From Bacteroidota bacterium (GTDB lineage: Bacteria > Bacteroidota > Bacteroidia > Sphingobacteriales > Sphingobacteriaceae): a stretch of 64,000 bases of DNA. This document shows, one piece after another, positions 18,642-28,562 of this stretch. Numbering within the stretch: position 1 is the stretch's first letter; each line of letters opens with the position of its first letter. Below the pieces are notes generated by a model. The model saw only the letters and a list, made by a program, of their open reading frames with translations. It was not told where the DNA came from and did not search any database. Position numbers and translations under genes: made by a program. Location of the stretch: NCBI GenBank assembly GCA_013287375.1, contig JABDDX010000001.1:26684-90683 (forward strand). Direction: 5' to 3'.

Positions 18642-19484
18642 TCATTTCTTCGCCTCCACCAAAACCTCCGTATTTAAACGAACATATTCGGGAGTTTTAG
18701 CTGTCTGCGCTGCCGCGATGCCTTCCTGTGCTGCCTTTATGGCGGCAGCCTTATCGCCAAGTCGTAGTTCCACTCTTGCCAGCCATAATTTAACAACCAT
18801 AGGCGGGAAACCGGGTGCTGTTTGCAGGGCCTGTGCCCATGGTAAAGCTTTAGTCATATCCTTATTATTATTCCAGTAATAAATAATGGCGTCATAATAA
18901 GGTTTTTTGTTGGTTTGCATGGCCGAGTCTATCCGGGCCATCACTCTTGCATCAATATCCGTGGTCAGATGGATGGCAAGCGCGGTATGCTCCCATGAAA
19001 GGTTTAGGTCGGCGCTGGTTGGGAACACATTAGTGAATTGCAAAGTGAGGGTTTCCACGTTCTCCGGTATTTTAATAGCCTTCACCGTAAAACGCAGGTA
19101 ATCGTCGGCAGCGTTATAATCATAGGCGCCCCACTGCCTGGCTTTTTTGTTTAAGATGATGGTCCACTCATTCTCACCGGGGATACTGAACAGGCCATAA
19201 GTGCCAGCGGCAACTTTATGCCCCTCCAGCGTTACATCATCGGTAAAAGTGATGGTGGTGGCTGCATTTGCTCCGGTACGCCATACCGCGTTGTAAGGCT
19301 CGGTATAACCAAATATTTTACGGCCCTTTACGTTAGGGCGCGAATAGGTTAAGGTAATTTTACCCAGACCAAAATCCTGTATAATAGTTTGGGTTGAGCT
19401 TGGCGCAGGGGTAAGCTGGGCAAAGCTATTATAGCTGAATAACAGGCATGCTATTGTAAAAAGCAGCAATAGGTTCTTTTTCAT
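18642..19484 (-). CDS. DUF2911-domain secreted protein
   Basis: Signal peptide; ITLTYSRPNVKGRKIFGYTEPYNAVWRTGANAATTITFTDDV. Confidence 0.88.
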   Translation of the reverse strand: MKKNLLLLFTIACLLFSYNSFAQLTPAPSSTQTIIQDFGLGKITLTYSRPNVKGRKIFGYTEPYNAVWRTGANAATTITFTDDVTLEGHKVAAGTYGLFSIPGENEWTIILNKKARQWGAYDYNAADDYLRFTVKAIKIPENVETLTLQFTNVFPTSADLNLSWEHTALAIHLTTDIDARVMARIDSAMQTNKKPYYDAIIYYWNNNKDMTKALPWAQALQTAPGFPPMVVKLWLARVELRLGDKAAAIKAAQEGIAAAQTAKTPEYVRLNTEVLVEAKK

Positions 19485-19692
19485 GTTGAAAAGGTTTTTG
19501 TGATTTTAAATAAAATTACGGTTTACTAATGTAAAAAGGCCTCGTCACAAAACAAATAATTCCGCTCATGCATAACGCCGCCCGCAAGACCCTGACCCCC
19601 CACAAACATTCATGGCATCTCCAGGGTAAATCGCCTTTAAGAATTTTAAGCACTTTGTAAGATGGCTTTAATCGCCAAAAATGTAAAATGCC

Positions 19693-19746
19693 GGCCCTGT
19701 GCGATACCTTTCCCTGGAATAGGGAAAGGAGGAGAATAGGGTAAAA
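19693..19746 (+). repeat. Dispersed repeat copy A (GGCCCTGTGCGATACCTTTCCCTGGAATAGGGAAAGGAGGAGAATAGGGTAAAA)
   Basis: Three copies in window (also 29392-29446, 53683-53737), internal hairpin CCTTTCCCT..AGGGAAAGG. Confidence 0.85.
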
Positions 19747-19881
19747 TATGCAACTGGTTTTAAAAGCGATTTTACTGTACCCTATCCTCAAAAGCAAATA
19801 AATACTCCTAAAAGGAGTAAATTGCCCCATTCAGCTATCATTAGCAACATTTACTATTTTTGTGCGTAGAAAATTGTCGGC

Positions 19882-20478
19882 ATGAAAAAAACATTGGTAA
19901 TCATATGGCTAATATTGTTACTTGGGGTAATCGGGACACTATTTTGGTATAACGAACTTCAATATCAATTGCCTACTCCCGTACCGCAAAATTACAAGGC
20001 GGTAAATCCCGGTGAGCTGATTAAATTAAATGCTAAACTGAAAACAAACGGCACTAAGCCACTCTTTTTGCATTTTTTTAATCCGGTGTGCCCATGTTCA
20101 AGGTTTAATATCAAAATGTTTAAATCGTTGGTTACCCAATACGGCCAAAAAGTCAACTTTGTCATAGTAGTCATCAGCGATAGAACTTATACCGCAAAGG
20201 AAATTCAGGATAAATTTGATCTGGATATTCCCGTAACATTTGATCAATCTATAGCGCTTGCATGCGGAGTATACTCCACGCCGCAGGTGGCTCTTATTGA
20301 TAATAAAGGAAAGTTATATTACCGTGGTAATTACAACATCAGCCGTTATTGTACCGACGAAAAAACAAATTATGCTCAGCAAGCAATCAACGGGTTGCTT
20401 GATAATAATAAAAAACTGTTTTTCAGTAAGCTGGCGCTAACCTCTTATGGTTGCCGGTTAGCAAACTGTAAATATTAA
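19882..20478 (+). CDS. Thioredoxin-like-fold membrane-anchored protein
   Basis: N-term [24 protein letters not shown] CxC motif in Trx context. Confidence 0.7.
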   Translation: MKKTLVIIWLILLLGVIGTLFWYNELQYQLPTPVPQNYKAVNPGELIKLNAKLKTNGTKPLFLHFFNPVCPCSRFNIKMFKSLVTQYGQKVNFVIVVISDRTYTAKEIQDKFDLDIPVTFDQSIALACGVYSTPQVALIDNKGKLYYRGNYNISRYCTDEKTNYAQQAINGLLDNNKKLFFSKLALTSYGCRLANCKY

Positions 20479-20501
20479 GTGCCGATCTAATTCAATATCA
20501 T

Positions 20502-22751
20502 TTGCAAGCAACATTAACACAAAACCTGATATTTCAATCCGAAGTTAAGGAACGTTCTGATAAGCTCATAAACTACTTCCTGGCTTTTTATTTTTTGGTG
20601 GGCCTGGGTCTGGCATCTTTTTACGATACCTGGTTAATTGCTATTGGCGTAGGTGGTATTTGCGTATTGGCTTATTATTCTACCAAGTTATTATTGCCCG
20701 CATCATCGTTGTATCAGTATGTATTGAGTGCCGTATTGGGCATATTTATGGCTCAGTTTATTTACCAGATGCATGGTATGTTCGAAATGCATTTTTTTGC
20801 ATTTATCAGCAGCGCTATACTCATTACTTATCAAAAATGGAAGCTGCAATTACCCTTGCTTATCGTAGTGGTCATACATCATGCTACATTTAGCTATTTG
20901 CAGGATATAGGTGTCGGCGGTATTTATTTTACGCAGTTGAATTACTTCGATCTGCAAACATTTATCATACACGTTTTATTAACCGGTGTAATCATGTTTA
21001 CCTGCGGCTTATGGTCGTATCAACTCCGGAAATACAGCGAACAGCAGGTTGTACAAACCATGCAAATGGCCGAATTACAACAAGAGGCAATGCTGTCCTT
21101 AGAGCGGAAGCAGAATCAGGAACTACTGGAACATTCCAACCAGCAATTACTGTCATCAAACAAGGAGTTGCTGGAGGCCAGGCAGGCCGCTGAACAGGCC
21201 AATCAGGAAAAAAGCATCTTCCTGGCCACCATGAGCCACGAGATACGCACGCCTATGAACGGTGTTATCGGTATGTCGTCCCTCCTTAACGAAACTGCTT
21301 TGAATGATGAGCAGCGCATGTTTACCGATACCATCATCAATTGCGGCGAAACATTGATCCATGTGATTAATAACATACTTGATTTCTCCAAGATAGAATC
21401 GGGAAGCCTGGAGCTGGAGAGCGACGACTTTAGCCTGCGCCAATCTATCGAGGATGTATTGGATATGTTCGCGGTTAAAGCCGCGCAGCTAAAGCTGGAC
21501 CTGGTTTATGAAATTGCCGAAGATGTGCCGCCAAACATCATGGGCGACCCGTTGCGGCTTAAGCAGGTGCTGATAAACCTGATGAGCAATGCTATTAAAT
21601 TTACCGAAAAGGGCGAAATAGGTATAAAGGTAGACATCCATAAAATTGGCGTAGATGGAAACATGACATTGCGTTTTGATGTTTGGGACACAGGTATCGG
21701 CATACCGGAAGATAAATTACACCGGCTTTTCAAAGCATTCTCGCAGGTTGATTCTTCCACTACGCGTAAATATGGCGGTACTGGCTTAGGCCTTGCCATC
21801 TGCGAAAAACTGGTACACTTGATGAATGGCGAGATCAACGTGGAAAGCAAAGATGGCGAAGGATCGTCATTCTACTTCACCATTAATACCATGGCTGGTA
21901 TAAATAATACCGTTGAGGCAAATAATTGTAATATAGACGACCTGAGAGGCAAAAAAATATTGGTGGTGGATGATAATCAAACTAACCTTGCCATTTTAAA
22001 ACGACAGTTCGAAAACTGGAACCTTCGTCCAATATTGACCAGTTCAGGTGCCGAAGCACTTGTGGCCTTACAAAAAGACAAGCAAGTCGACCTGGTGATT
22101 ACCGATATGGAGATGCCGGTAATGGATGGCATGATGCTGGCCAAACTAATCAAGGAAAGCTATCCGCAATTGCCAATTATTTTGCTTAGCTCCATCGGCG
22201 AAGAGTTTAAAAGCGATGATCGCAAGCTGTTTATCTCCATCATGAACAAACCGATAAAACAACAAATACTAAGCAAGCAGGTATTCACAGCTTTAAGAAA
22301 CAGATCGGCAAAACAGGAAGAGGTGACCGTTAAGAGCAAACTCTCGGCAGATTTTTGTGATCAATACCCATTCAATATTTTAATTGCCGAAGATAACGAG
22401 GTAAACCAGCATGTTATCAAACACATCCTCAACAAAATGGGTTACCAACCGCATATAGTTAGCAACGGTAAAGAAGCGGTTAAAGTGATGCAGGAAGGGC
22501 TGTATAGCCTGATACTGATGGATATGCAAATGCCAATAATAGATGGCCTTGAGGCTACAAGAATGATCAGGGCGATAAATATAAAGCAACCCGTAATTAT
22601 AGCCCTTACCGCAAACGCCATGGATACCGACCAGCAACTATGCCTCCAGGCCGGTATGGATGATTATATATCCAAACCCGTAAAACTAGACGAACTGATG
22701 AATAAACTAAGCAAGTGGCATACCATCAGTTTGAAACCGCTTTACGACTAG
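20502..22751 (+). CDS. Hybrid sensor histidine kinase with N-terminal multi-TM domain, HisKA/HATPase and two receiver domains
   Basis: [18 protein letters not shown]-box, [16 protein letters not shown]-box, two REC domains (VVDDNQTN.., IAEDNEVNQ..). Confidence 0.93.
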   Translation: MQATLTQNLIFQSEVKERSDKLINYFLAFYFLVGLGLASFYDTWLIAIGVGGICVLAYYSTKLLLPASSLYQYVLSAVLGIFMAQFIYQMHGMFEMHFFAFISSAILITYQKWKLQLPLLIVVVIHHATFSYLQDIGVGGIYFTQLNYFDLQTFIIHVLLTGVIMFTCGLWSYQLRKYSEQQVVQTMQMAELQQEAMLSLERKQNQELLEHSNQQLLSSNKELLEARQAAEQANQEKSIFLATMSHEIRTPMNGVIGMSSLLNETALNDEQRMFTDTIINCGETLIHVINNILDFSKIESGSLELESDDFSLRQSIEDVLDMFAVKAAQLKLDLVYEIAEDVPPNIMGDPLRLKQVLINLMSNAIKFTEKGEIGIKVDIHKIGVDGNMTLRFDVWDTGIGIPEDKLHRLFKAFSQVDSSTTRKYGGTGLGLAICEKLVHLMNGEINVESKDGEGSSFYFTINTMAGINNTVEANNCNIDDLRGKKILVVDDNQTNLAILKRQFENWNLRPILTSSGAEALVALQKDKQVDLVITDMEMPVMDGMMLAKLIKESYPQLPIILLSSIGEEFKSDDRKLFISIMNKPIKQQILSKQVFTALRNRSAKQEEVTVKSKLSADFCDQYPFNILIAEDNEVNQHVIKHILNKMGYQPHIVSNGKEAVKVMQEGLYSLILMDMQMPIIDGLEATRMIRAINIKQPVIIALTANAMDTDQQLCLQAGMDDYISKPVKLDELMNKLSKWHTISLKPLYD

Positions 22752-22875
22752 TTTTATATTTAAAGGGCGTTCCCGCCGGTAGAAGCGGCCCGGGCTATCC
22801 ACTCATACACCTACAGGCCTTAAGCGTGAAGGCCGGTATCCATTCCTATCCCTAACGCAGGGGTTATACCCTCAC

Positions 22876-23145
22876 CATCATGTCATTGCGAGGAAAGAAC
22901 CGTGCAACGCAAAAGCACAACCCCATCGTTAACCGCCCAAAACCGGCATCGTCTGGTTCGGCACCCACACCAGAAGTAGCAGCACTAACCTTCAAAGAAG
23001 CAGGCGCAGCCGGGAGTTTTCTTTGGTTACTTTCTTTTGCGGAAAAAGAAAGTGACGCCTTAGCGGCTAGCGATACCAACAGACAAGCAATCATGCATAT
23101 CGACCTGTAAAGTCGGGGATTGCCACGCTACCGTTCGCAATGACG
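22876..23145. repeat. REP-like repeat arms (GTCATTGCGAGGAA... / ...GGGGATTGCCACGCTACCGTTCGCAATGAC)
   Basis: Related to the palindromic element at 29168-29297. Confidence 0.55.
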
Positions 23146-23201
23146 CTAGCAGAAGCACAACACCTTCCCACCCACAAATCATCACACTAAAAACTTATTA
23201 T

Positions 23202-23237
23202 AAATTAAACTTTCAATATATTTTGAAAGTTTAATTT
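23202..23237. promoter_or_regulatory. 15-bp-arm inverted repeat AAATTAAACTTTCAA-tatatt-TTGAAAGTTTAATTT; putative autoregulatory operator
   Basis: Perfect arms, directly upstream of the MarR/GbsR-like gene; related half-sites (aaactttcaattattactgaaatttc) recur near 23778-23803 before the next gene. Confidence 0.7.
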
Positions 23238-23255
23238 TAATTACTTCCTTTGTAC

Positions 23256-23762
23256 ATGGAATTACCTGAAGCAAAACAAAAATTCATCGAGGCCTGGGGC
23301 AAACTGGGGTCGGAGTGGGGCGTTAACCGCACCATGGCGCAGGTACATGCTTTGCTGTTGATAAGTCCGGATGCACTCACTACTGAGGACATCATGGAGT
23401 CGTTAAGCATTTCCCGTGGTAACGCCAACATGACCCTCCGCGAATTAATGAGCTGGGGACTGGTAGAGAAACAACTGAAGGCAGGCGAGCGTAAAGAATA
23501 TTTTTTCGCTGATAAAGATACCTGGAACATTGCCCGCCAGGTAGCCAAAGAACGCCGTAAACGCGAACTCGACCCCATCATCAAAATACTGGACGAGCTA
23601 ACCAAAGTAGAAGGGGATAAGAAAGATCCGGCTTATCAAACGTTCAACAAGTCGGTAACCGACATTAATAAACTGGCTAAAAATGTAGATAAAACTTTAG
23701 AGACCATGTTAAAAGCCGACGAAAACTGGTTTTGGGGCTCTATTCTAAAAATCTTTAAGTAG
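23256..23762 (+). CDS. MarR/GbsR-family transcriptional regulator
   Basis: wHTH LTTEDIMESLSISRGNANMTLRELMSWGLVEK. Confidence 0.9.
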   Translation: MELPEAKQKFIEAWGKLGSEWGVNRTMAQVHALLLISPDALTTEDIMESLSISRGNANMTLRELMSWGLVEKQLKAGERKEYFFADKDTWNIARQVAKERRKRELDPIIKILDELTKVEGDKKDPAYQTFNKSVTDINKLAKNVDKTLETMLKADENWFWGSILKIFK

Positions 23763-23810
23763 ATTTTTTTTATGATTCAAACTTTCAATTATTACTGAAA
23801 TTTCAATATT

Positions 23811-24629
23811 ATGAATACGCTTAAAAACTACCTGATACTTTACGATGCCGAATGCCCAATGTGCAGCATCTACACCAAAGCTTTTGTAAATACTGGCCTG
23901 TTGGAACTAAACGGCAGGGCATCATACCAGGAAACACCCGAAACCGCTTGTCCGTTGGTCGACAGGCAACGGGCTGTTAACGAGATCGCCCTCGTAAACC
24001 AAACAACCGGCGAAGTAAGCTATGGGATCCAAAGTTTATTTAAAGTATTTGCGGTAGCGGTACCTTTTCTTAAACCGGTATTTGAGTATAAACCATTTTT
24101 ATGGCTGATGAGCAAAGTATATGCATTCATCTCTTACAACCGCCGTGTAATTATACCCGCCGCCAGCGAGCAGTATGCTTATCAACCAACGTTTAAACTA
24201 AACTATCGCGTAGCCTATCTGCTGTTTACCTGTGTACTTACCGCTTACATCCTTACCGCTTATGTGCATTTTATGTATGGCCTGTTGCCTGTTGGCACAA
24301 GTTACCGTGAGTATGTGGTTTGTGGTGGCCAAATATTTTTCCAGGGTGTCATCGTGAGCATCATCGCCAAAACAAAAAAATGGGCTTACCTGGGCAATGT
24401 GATGACCATCTCTTTTGCCGGGGCGCTATTACTGTTGCCCGGCTTGGTTATTGCTGCCTGTGTTAGTCTGCCGCCGCTGTTTTATGTGTGTTACTTTATG
24501 GGTGTGGCAGGTTTAATGTTCCTGGAACACATCCGTAGAACAAAACTCCTGCAACTGGGCTGGACTTTAACCATTAGCTGGGCTTGCTATCGTTTACTGG
24601 TTCTTTTACTTATCTTTTTAAACAGATAA
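23811..24629 (+). CDS. DCC-family (DUF393) thiol-disulfide-like protein with C-terminal TM segments
   Basis: LYDAECPMCSIYTKAF motif. Confidence 0.8.
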   Translation: MNTLKNYLILYDAECPMCSIYTKAFVNTGLLELNGRASYQETPETACPLVDRQRAVNEIALVNQTTGEVSYGIQSLFKVFAVAVPFLKPVFEYKPFLWLMSKVYAFISYNRRVIIPAASEQYAYQPTFKLNYRVAYLLFTCVLTAYILTAYVHFMYGLLPVGTSYREYVVCGGQIFFQGVIVSIIAKTKKWAYLGNVMTISFAGALLLLPGLVIAACVSLPPLFYVCYFMGVAGLMFLEHIRRTKLLQLGWTLTISWACYRLLVLLLIFLNR

Positions 24630-24631
24630 TC

Positions 24632-25561
24632 ATGAAATATCAAAAAATCATCCTCGCAGGCGGCAACGGTTATGTGGGTACTGTGCTGGCTAATTATTAT
24701 AGGGATTTAGCGAAAGAAATTATCATCCTCGCCCGCACCCCCAAAGATCAGGATGGCAATATAAAAACCCTTGTTTGGGATGGCAAAACACAAGGCGCGT
24801 GGGTTAAGGAGCTACCGGGTGCCGATATGCTTATCAACCTTTGTGGCAAAAACGTTAATTGCCGCTATACCGAAAAAAATAAAGCGGCCATTATTGCTTC
24901 AAGAGTATTGCCAACTACTGTTTTGGGCGAAGTTATTGCCGGGCTAACCAATCCGCCAGCCTTATGGATCAATGTTACCTCTGCTACCATCTACCGCCAT
25001 GCGGAAGACCGTCCGCAGGATGAAGAAACCGGCGAGATTGGGACAGGCTTTTCTATAGACGTTTGCCGCAAATGGGAGGAAACATTTTTTAATACCGATA
25101 CCCCTAAAACCCGTAAAATCGCCTTACGCATGAGTATCGTTATGGGCGCTGCCGATGGCGCATTCCCACGCCTGCTTAACCTGGTAAAACTTGGCCTCGG
25201 CGGTATGCAAGGTAACGGACAGCAATATGTATCATGGGTACACGAGCAGGATACCGCGCGCTGCACCGAATGGCTGTTTGATCATCCTGAAATGGATGGT
25301 GTGATCAACTGTACCGCGCCAACACCTATAAAGAATAAAGTGTTTATGAGTTATATCCGCCAGGCGTGTCGAATGCCCTTCGGGCTACCCGCCCCGAAAT
25401 GGCTGCTGAAAATAGGCGCTATAGTAATCGGTACCGAAACAGAGTTGATCCTAAAAAGCAGGTGGGTTTTACCCAAACGATTAACCGATGCCGGGTTTGT
25501 TTTCGCTTTTCCGGAAGCAAAGGCTGCTATCGAAAATATCCTGAAAAAAAGAACTAATTAG
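24632..25561 (+). CDS. TIGR01777-family NAD-dependent epimerase/dehydratase
   Basis: MKYQKIILAGGNGYVGTVLANYY; NVTSATIYRHAEDRPQDEETGEIG; start refined from the ORF track. Confidence 0.9.
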   Translation: MKYQKIILAGGNGYVGTVLANYYRDLAKEIIILARTPKDQDGNIKTLVWDGKTQGAWVKELPGADMLINLCGKNVNCRYTEKNKAAIIASRVLPTTVLGEVIAGLTNPPALWINVTSATIYRHAEDRPQDEETGEIGTGFSIDVCRKWEETFFNTDTPKTRKIALRMSIVMGAADGAFPRLLNLVKLGLGGMQGNGQQYVSWVHEQDTARCTEWLFDHPEMDGVINCTAPTPIKNKVFMSYIRQACRMPFGLPAPKWLLKIGAIVIGTETELILKSRWVLPKRLTDAGFVFAFPEAKAAIENILKKRTN

Positions 25562-25569
25562 CCAAAGCC

Positions 25570-25995
25570 ATGCCTAATTCAATACAACAATGCATCTATT
25601 TTGCCGGGCTTGCACAAATTACTTTGGCGATAGGCAGTTTGGCCATCCCACCAATATTAAACTGGAGAACCGAACTGGCAAAAGTTCAACCATTAATCAA
25701 ACAAATGTTCTGGACTTATGCCGGATACATCTTTGCAATCAATCTATCTTTCGGCTTACTTTCTGTGTTTGATTTTAAAGAGCTAACTAATGGTTCAACG
25801 TTAACCATGCTGGTTACCGGTTTTATTGCTCTATATTGGATCTCGCGGATTCTGATACAGTTTTTATATTTCGACAGGTCGAACTTCCCAGCAGGGTTTT
25901 GGAATGTAATGGCAGAAATAACCCTGGTAACTCTTTTTATATCTTTAAGCGTAATATATAGCCTCGCTTTTTATTTCAACTATCAACACAACTGA
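25570..25995 (+). CDS. Hypothetical membrane protein (same operon)
   Basis: Four hydrophobic segments; 8 nt after the preceding gene. Confidence 0.6.
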   Translation: MPNSIQQCIYFAGLAQITLAIGSLAIPPILNWRTELAKVQPLIKQMFWTYAGYIFAINLSFGLLSVFDFKELTNGSTLTMLVTGFIALYWISRILIQFLYFDRSNFPAGFWNVMAEITLVTLFISLSVIYSLAFYFNYQHN

Positions 25996-25997
25996 TT

Positions 25998-26972
25998 ATG
26001 AAAACCTTATTGCTTCACATAATATATTTCGTAGGCATTAACCTTTTGGTTCTGCTGCTGGGTTATGAGTTGGTTAAACGCAAAATGGTTTTCGCAGGCT
26101 GGATGCTGATGATCATTGCCATACTTGCAGTCTATTTTATCTTTTTGCATGATCATCCAATAATCAGGATGCTATCCATCATCGCGACCACATTTTCTGC
26201 TATGAAGGTCATCGCGGCAACCGAAAGTTATAAAACCAAACCGTTAACCCTCACCTTTAAGCAATGGTTCACCTTTGCCGGGGGATGGGCAGGCATGCGC
26301 GCCGAACCATTCGAAAAGTTAGGAAGCGTGCCGGTTCCAGGTGGATGGGCGATGGTAAGGATGGGCATTACACGGGTTTTAGCGGGTTTGATATTGATAT
26401 TTATCGGCCATAAGTTGCTATTACTCAATCTTGATAAAGAACTAACCTACATCCTCGTTAGCGGATGCTTATTAGTAGGGTTAAGCTTAATACTGCATTT
26501 TGGGATGCTAAGTATCAGTGCGGGCATGTGGCACTTTTCAGGCGTTAATACTTATTTATTATTCAGGCAACCAGTTAAAGCATCCAGCCTTACCGAGTTT
26601 TGGAGCAAACGATGGAATATCGCTTTTAGCGAGATGACCTCCGTAGCCATATTTCGTCCCCTGAAAAATAAAATCGGAAGTGCTGCCGCGCTCATGTTAG
26701 CCTTTATGTTTTCAGGCCTATTGCACGAGCTTGCACTTAGCGTACCGGTAAATAGTGGTTATGGGCTGCCGTTGCTTTACTTTATTATACAGGGCAGCGT
26801 TGTACTATTTGAAAAATTGATGATAAGCCGTAAAATAAGGTTCCTGCAAAACAAGATAACCGAAACCACTTGGGTACTCTTTTGGGTAGTAGTGCCCATG
26901 CCTCTGCTTTTTCATGCTGAATTTATCAAACATATTGTGTGGCCATTGGCGGGGTTAGGCCCAATTCATTAA
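25998..26972 (+). CDS. Wax synthase-like / MBOAT-type membrane acyltransferase
   Basis: Multi-TM; FSGLLHELALSVPVNSGYGLPLLYFIIQG active-site-like His. Confidence 0.7.
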   Translation: MKTLLLHIIYFVGINLLVLLLGYELVKRKMVFAGWMLMIIAILAVYFIFLHDHPIIRMLSIIATTFSAMKVIAATESYKTKPLTLTFKQWFTFAGGWAGMRAEPFEKLGSVPVPGGWAMVRMGITRVLAGLILIFIGHKLLLLNLDKELTYILVSGCLLVGLSLILHFGMLSISAGMWHFSGVNTYLLFRQPVKASSLTEFWSKRWNIAFSEMTSVAIFRPLKNKIGSAAALMLAFMFSGLLHELALSVPVNSGYGLPLLYFIIQGSVVLFEKLMISRKIRFLQNKITETTWVLFWVVVPMPLLFHAEFIKHIVWPLAGLGPIH

Positions 26973-27032
26973 GTTAAGCCTAAACCCCCGTAGGGGTTAT
27001 ACGTTGGTAGAAAAATAAAACGAAATAAATAC

Positions 27033-27078
27033 CGTGCCGTAGGTACGTGACCCAGCAACGTTGTGTACCTACGGCACG
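27033..27078. repeat. REP-like hairpin CGTGCCGTAGGTAC ... GTACCTACGGCACG
   Basis: 14-bp perfect arms, 18-nt loop. Confidence 0.75.
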
Positions 27079-27206
27079 CCAAATGGTTTAAAATGCTATC
27101 TGCTACCCATATTTTGCTCCTATGGAGCATTGTTGAAATTACATTTACTATAACTTAATGATATTGGGCCTGGCTACCAGTTATAATTTTATTAGATCAA
27201 AAAAAG

Positions 27207-27223
27207 TCTACTAAATTTGTAGA
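27207..27223 (+). promoter_or_regulatory. Operator-like motif TCTAC-TAAATTT-GTAGA, 16 nt upstream of TACATTTG (27240-27247)
   Basis: One base different from the motif at 12906-12922. Confidence 0.7.
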
Positions 27224-27239
27224 GTATTTAAAAAATTAT

Positions 27240-27247
27240 TACATTTG
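27240..27247 (+). promoter_or_regulatory. Bacteroidetes -7 box TACATTTG
   Basis: Matches TAnnTTTG. Confidence 0.7.
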
Positions 27248-27251
27248 TGCC

Positions 27252-27290
27252 ATGATTACGTCCCCAAAAAAATGTTATTGTTGTCTTTAA
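27252..27290 (+). CDS. Cys-rich leader peptide, 12 aa: MITSPKKCYCCL*
   Basis: ATG 5 nt after the -7 box (near-leaderless); 39 nt before the next gene. Confidence 0.55.
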   Translation: MITSPKKCYCCL

Positions 27291-27329
27291 GCCACCCCTC
27301 GCTTACACAATTTCATTTTTTTAAAGCCC

Positions 27330-28343
27330 ATGAATTTTCGATTTAACTTCCTTTTTCTTATTGTACTGATTATTTGCCTTTCTGGCCAGATAGCCTCAGC
27401 GCAATCACCTGTTTATTTAACGTCAGTTAACGAACACCCCAGGCATAGCGGCAATGTTATTGAGGCTGAAATAAAGTTAAATACGAATTTAACCAAGGCA
27501 GAGCAAAGAAAACAGCTCATTACTTACCTGAAAGATGTGGAGACAGGTAATGTCAATTATAATCCGGCGAGGATTAAACGCCTGTATTACCTGGCCAATT
27601 TATTAACCCGGCTAAGGCTTTACCCGCTGGCAATGAAATGCTTTTTTAAAACGATGCAGCCGGAGACTGACAGTCTCGCTACAGCTGATCTTCCTATCAC
27701 TTTAAAAGATGATTCTTTGCTTGAGAAACAAGAAAATTTACTTGGTGCCGATACGGATAAAGAAATCAGCAGTAAGCCCATCAGCAATGAAAAGATCAGC
27801 GAAACATTTGATGATGGTAAAACCGCTATCGCTTATGCGCTGGTTTTTCATGTTAAACAACCTGTTCGCGGCAAACCCAAAATTTTCAAACTGGCTAATA
27901 CGGGTCACACCTTTATTACCCTTATCAAATATAATTCCGACTCTACCTATGCGGCTATTTCCTACGGATTTTACCCTAAAAAGGATAACCCGCTTTCGGC
28001 CACACCGCTTATTCCTTCAACGTCTTCTACATTCAAAGATGACTCGGAACATGCCTGGGATGAGGTTTTGGGTAAATTTATTTCCAAACGTCGTTTTAAT
28101 AAAATATTGGCGCTCACCCGGCAATATCATAACATCGCTTACCATCTTAGTAAAAATAACTGTACCGACTTTGGTTTAAAGGCAGCTGCGCTGGCAGGGC
28201 TCAAGGTTTGGGATACCAAAGGCAGCTGGCCATTGGGTAGTGGTAATAATCCCGGTGTCACCGGGCAAAGCTTGCTCGAAGGCAAGTTTGATAATACCGA
28301 TACCGGCGACAGACAAAATTTATTGATCACCAACAGGAATTAG
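27330..28343 (+). CDS. Secreted protein of unknown function with a C-terminal NlpC/P60-like Cys-containing segment
   Basis: Signal peptide; NTGHTFITL..., YHLSKNNCTDFGLKAAALAGL. Confidence 0.6.
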   Translation: MNFRFNFLFLIVLIICLSGQIASAQSPVYLTSVNEHPRHSGNVIEAEIKLNTNLTKAEQRKQLITYLKDVETGNVNYNPARIKRLYYLANLLTRLRLYPLAMKCFFKTMQPETDSLATADLPITLKDDSLLEKQENLLGADTDKEISSKPISNEKISETFDDGKTAIAYALVFHVKQPVRGKPKIFKLANTGHTFITLIKYNSDSTYAAISYGFYPKKDNPLSATPLIPSTSSTFKDDSEHAWDEVLGKFISKRRFNKILALTRQYHNIAYHLSKNNCTDFGLKAAALAGLKVWDTKGSWPLGSGNNPGVTGQSLLEGKFDNTDTGDRQNLLITNRN

Positions 28344-28385
28344 GTATTTATCCGTTTAGCTTAAATATAACTAATAATAAAACAT

Positions 28386-28562
28386 ATGGAAAATTATAAT
28401 AATTTAAAGGAGCTGATTGCTTTAGCTGATAAAGATGCGGTTGCGTTTTTCGAAAAAGGTAATAGTACAGCCGGAATACGTTTGCGCCGTACACTGCAAC
28501 AAGTTAAAATTTCAGCAACCGCTGTACGCCAGGAAATATCAGAAAAGAAGAAGAGAAAGTAA
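28386..28562 (+). CDS. Histone H1-like small basic protein (58 aa), absent from the ORF track
   Basis: MENYNNLKELIALADKDAVAFFEKGNSTAGIRLRRTLQQVKISATAVRQEISEKKKRK*; resembles Bacteroidetes Hc1-like proteins. Confidence 0.8.
   Translation: MENYNNLKELIALADKDAVAFFEKGNSTAGIRLRRTLQQVKISATAVRQEISEKKKRK

Noticed and set aside
19516-19830. 104-aa minus-strand ORF
   Set aside because: Covers dispersed repeat copy A and lacks any coding signature.
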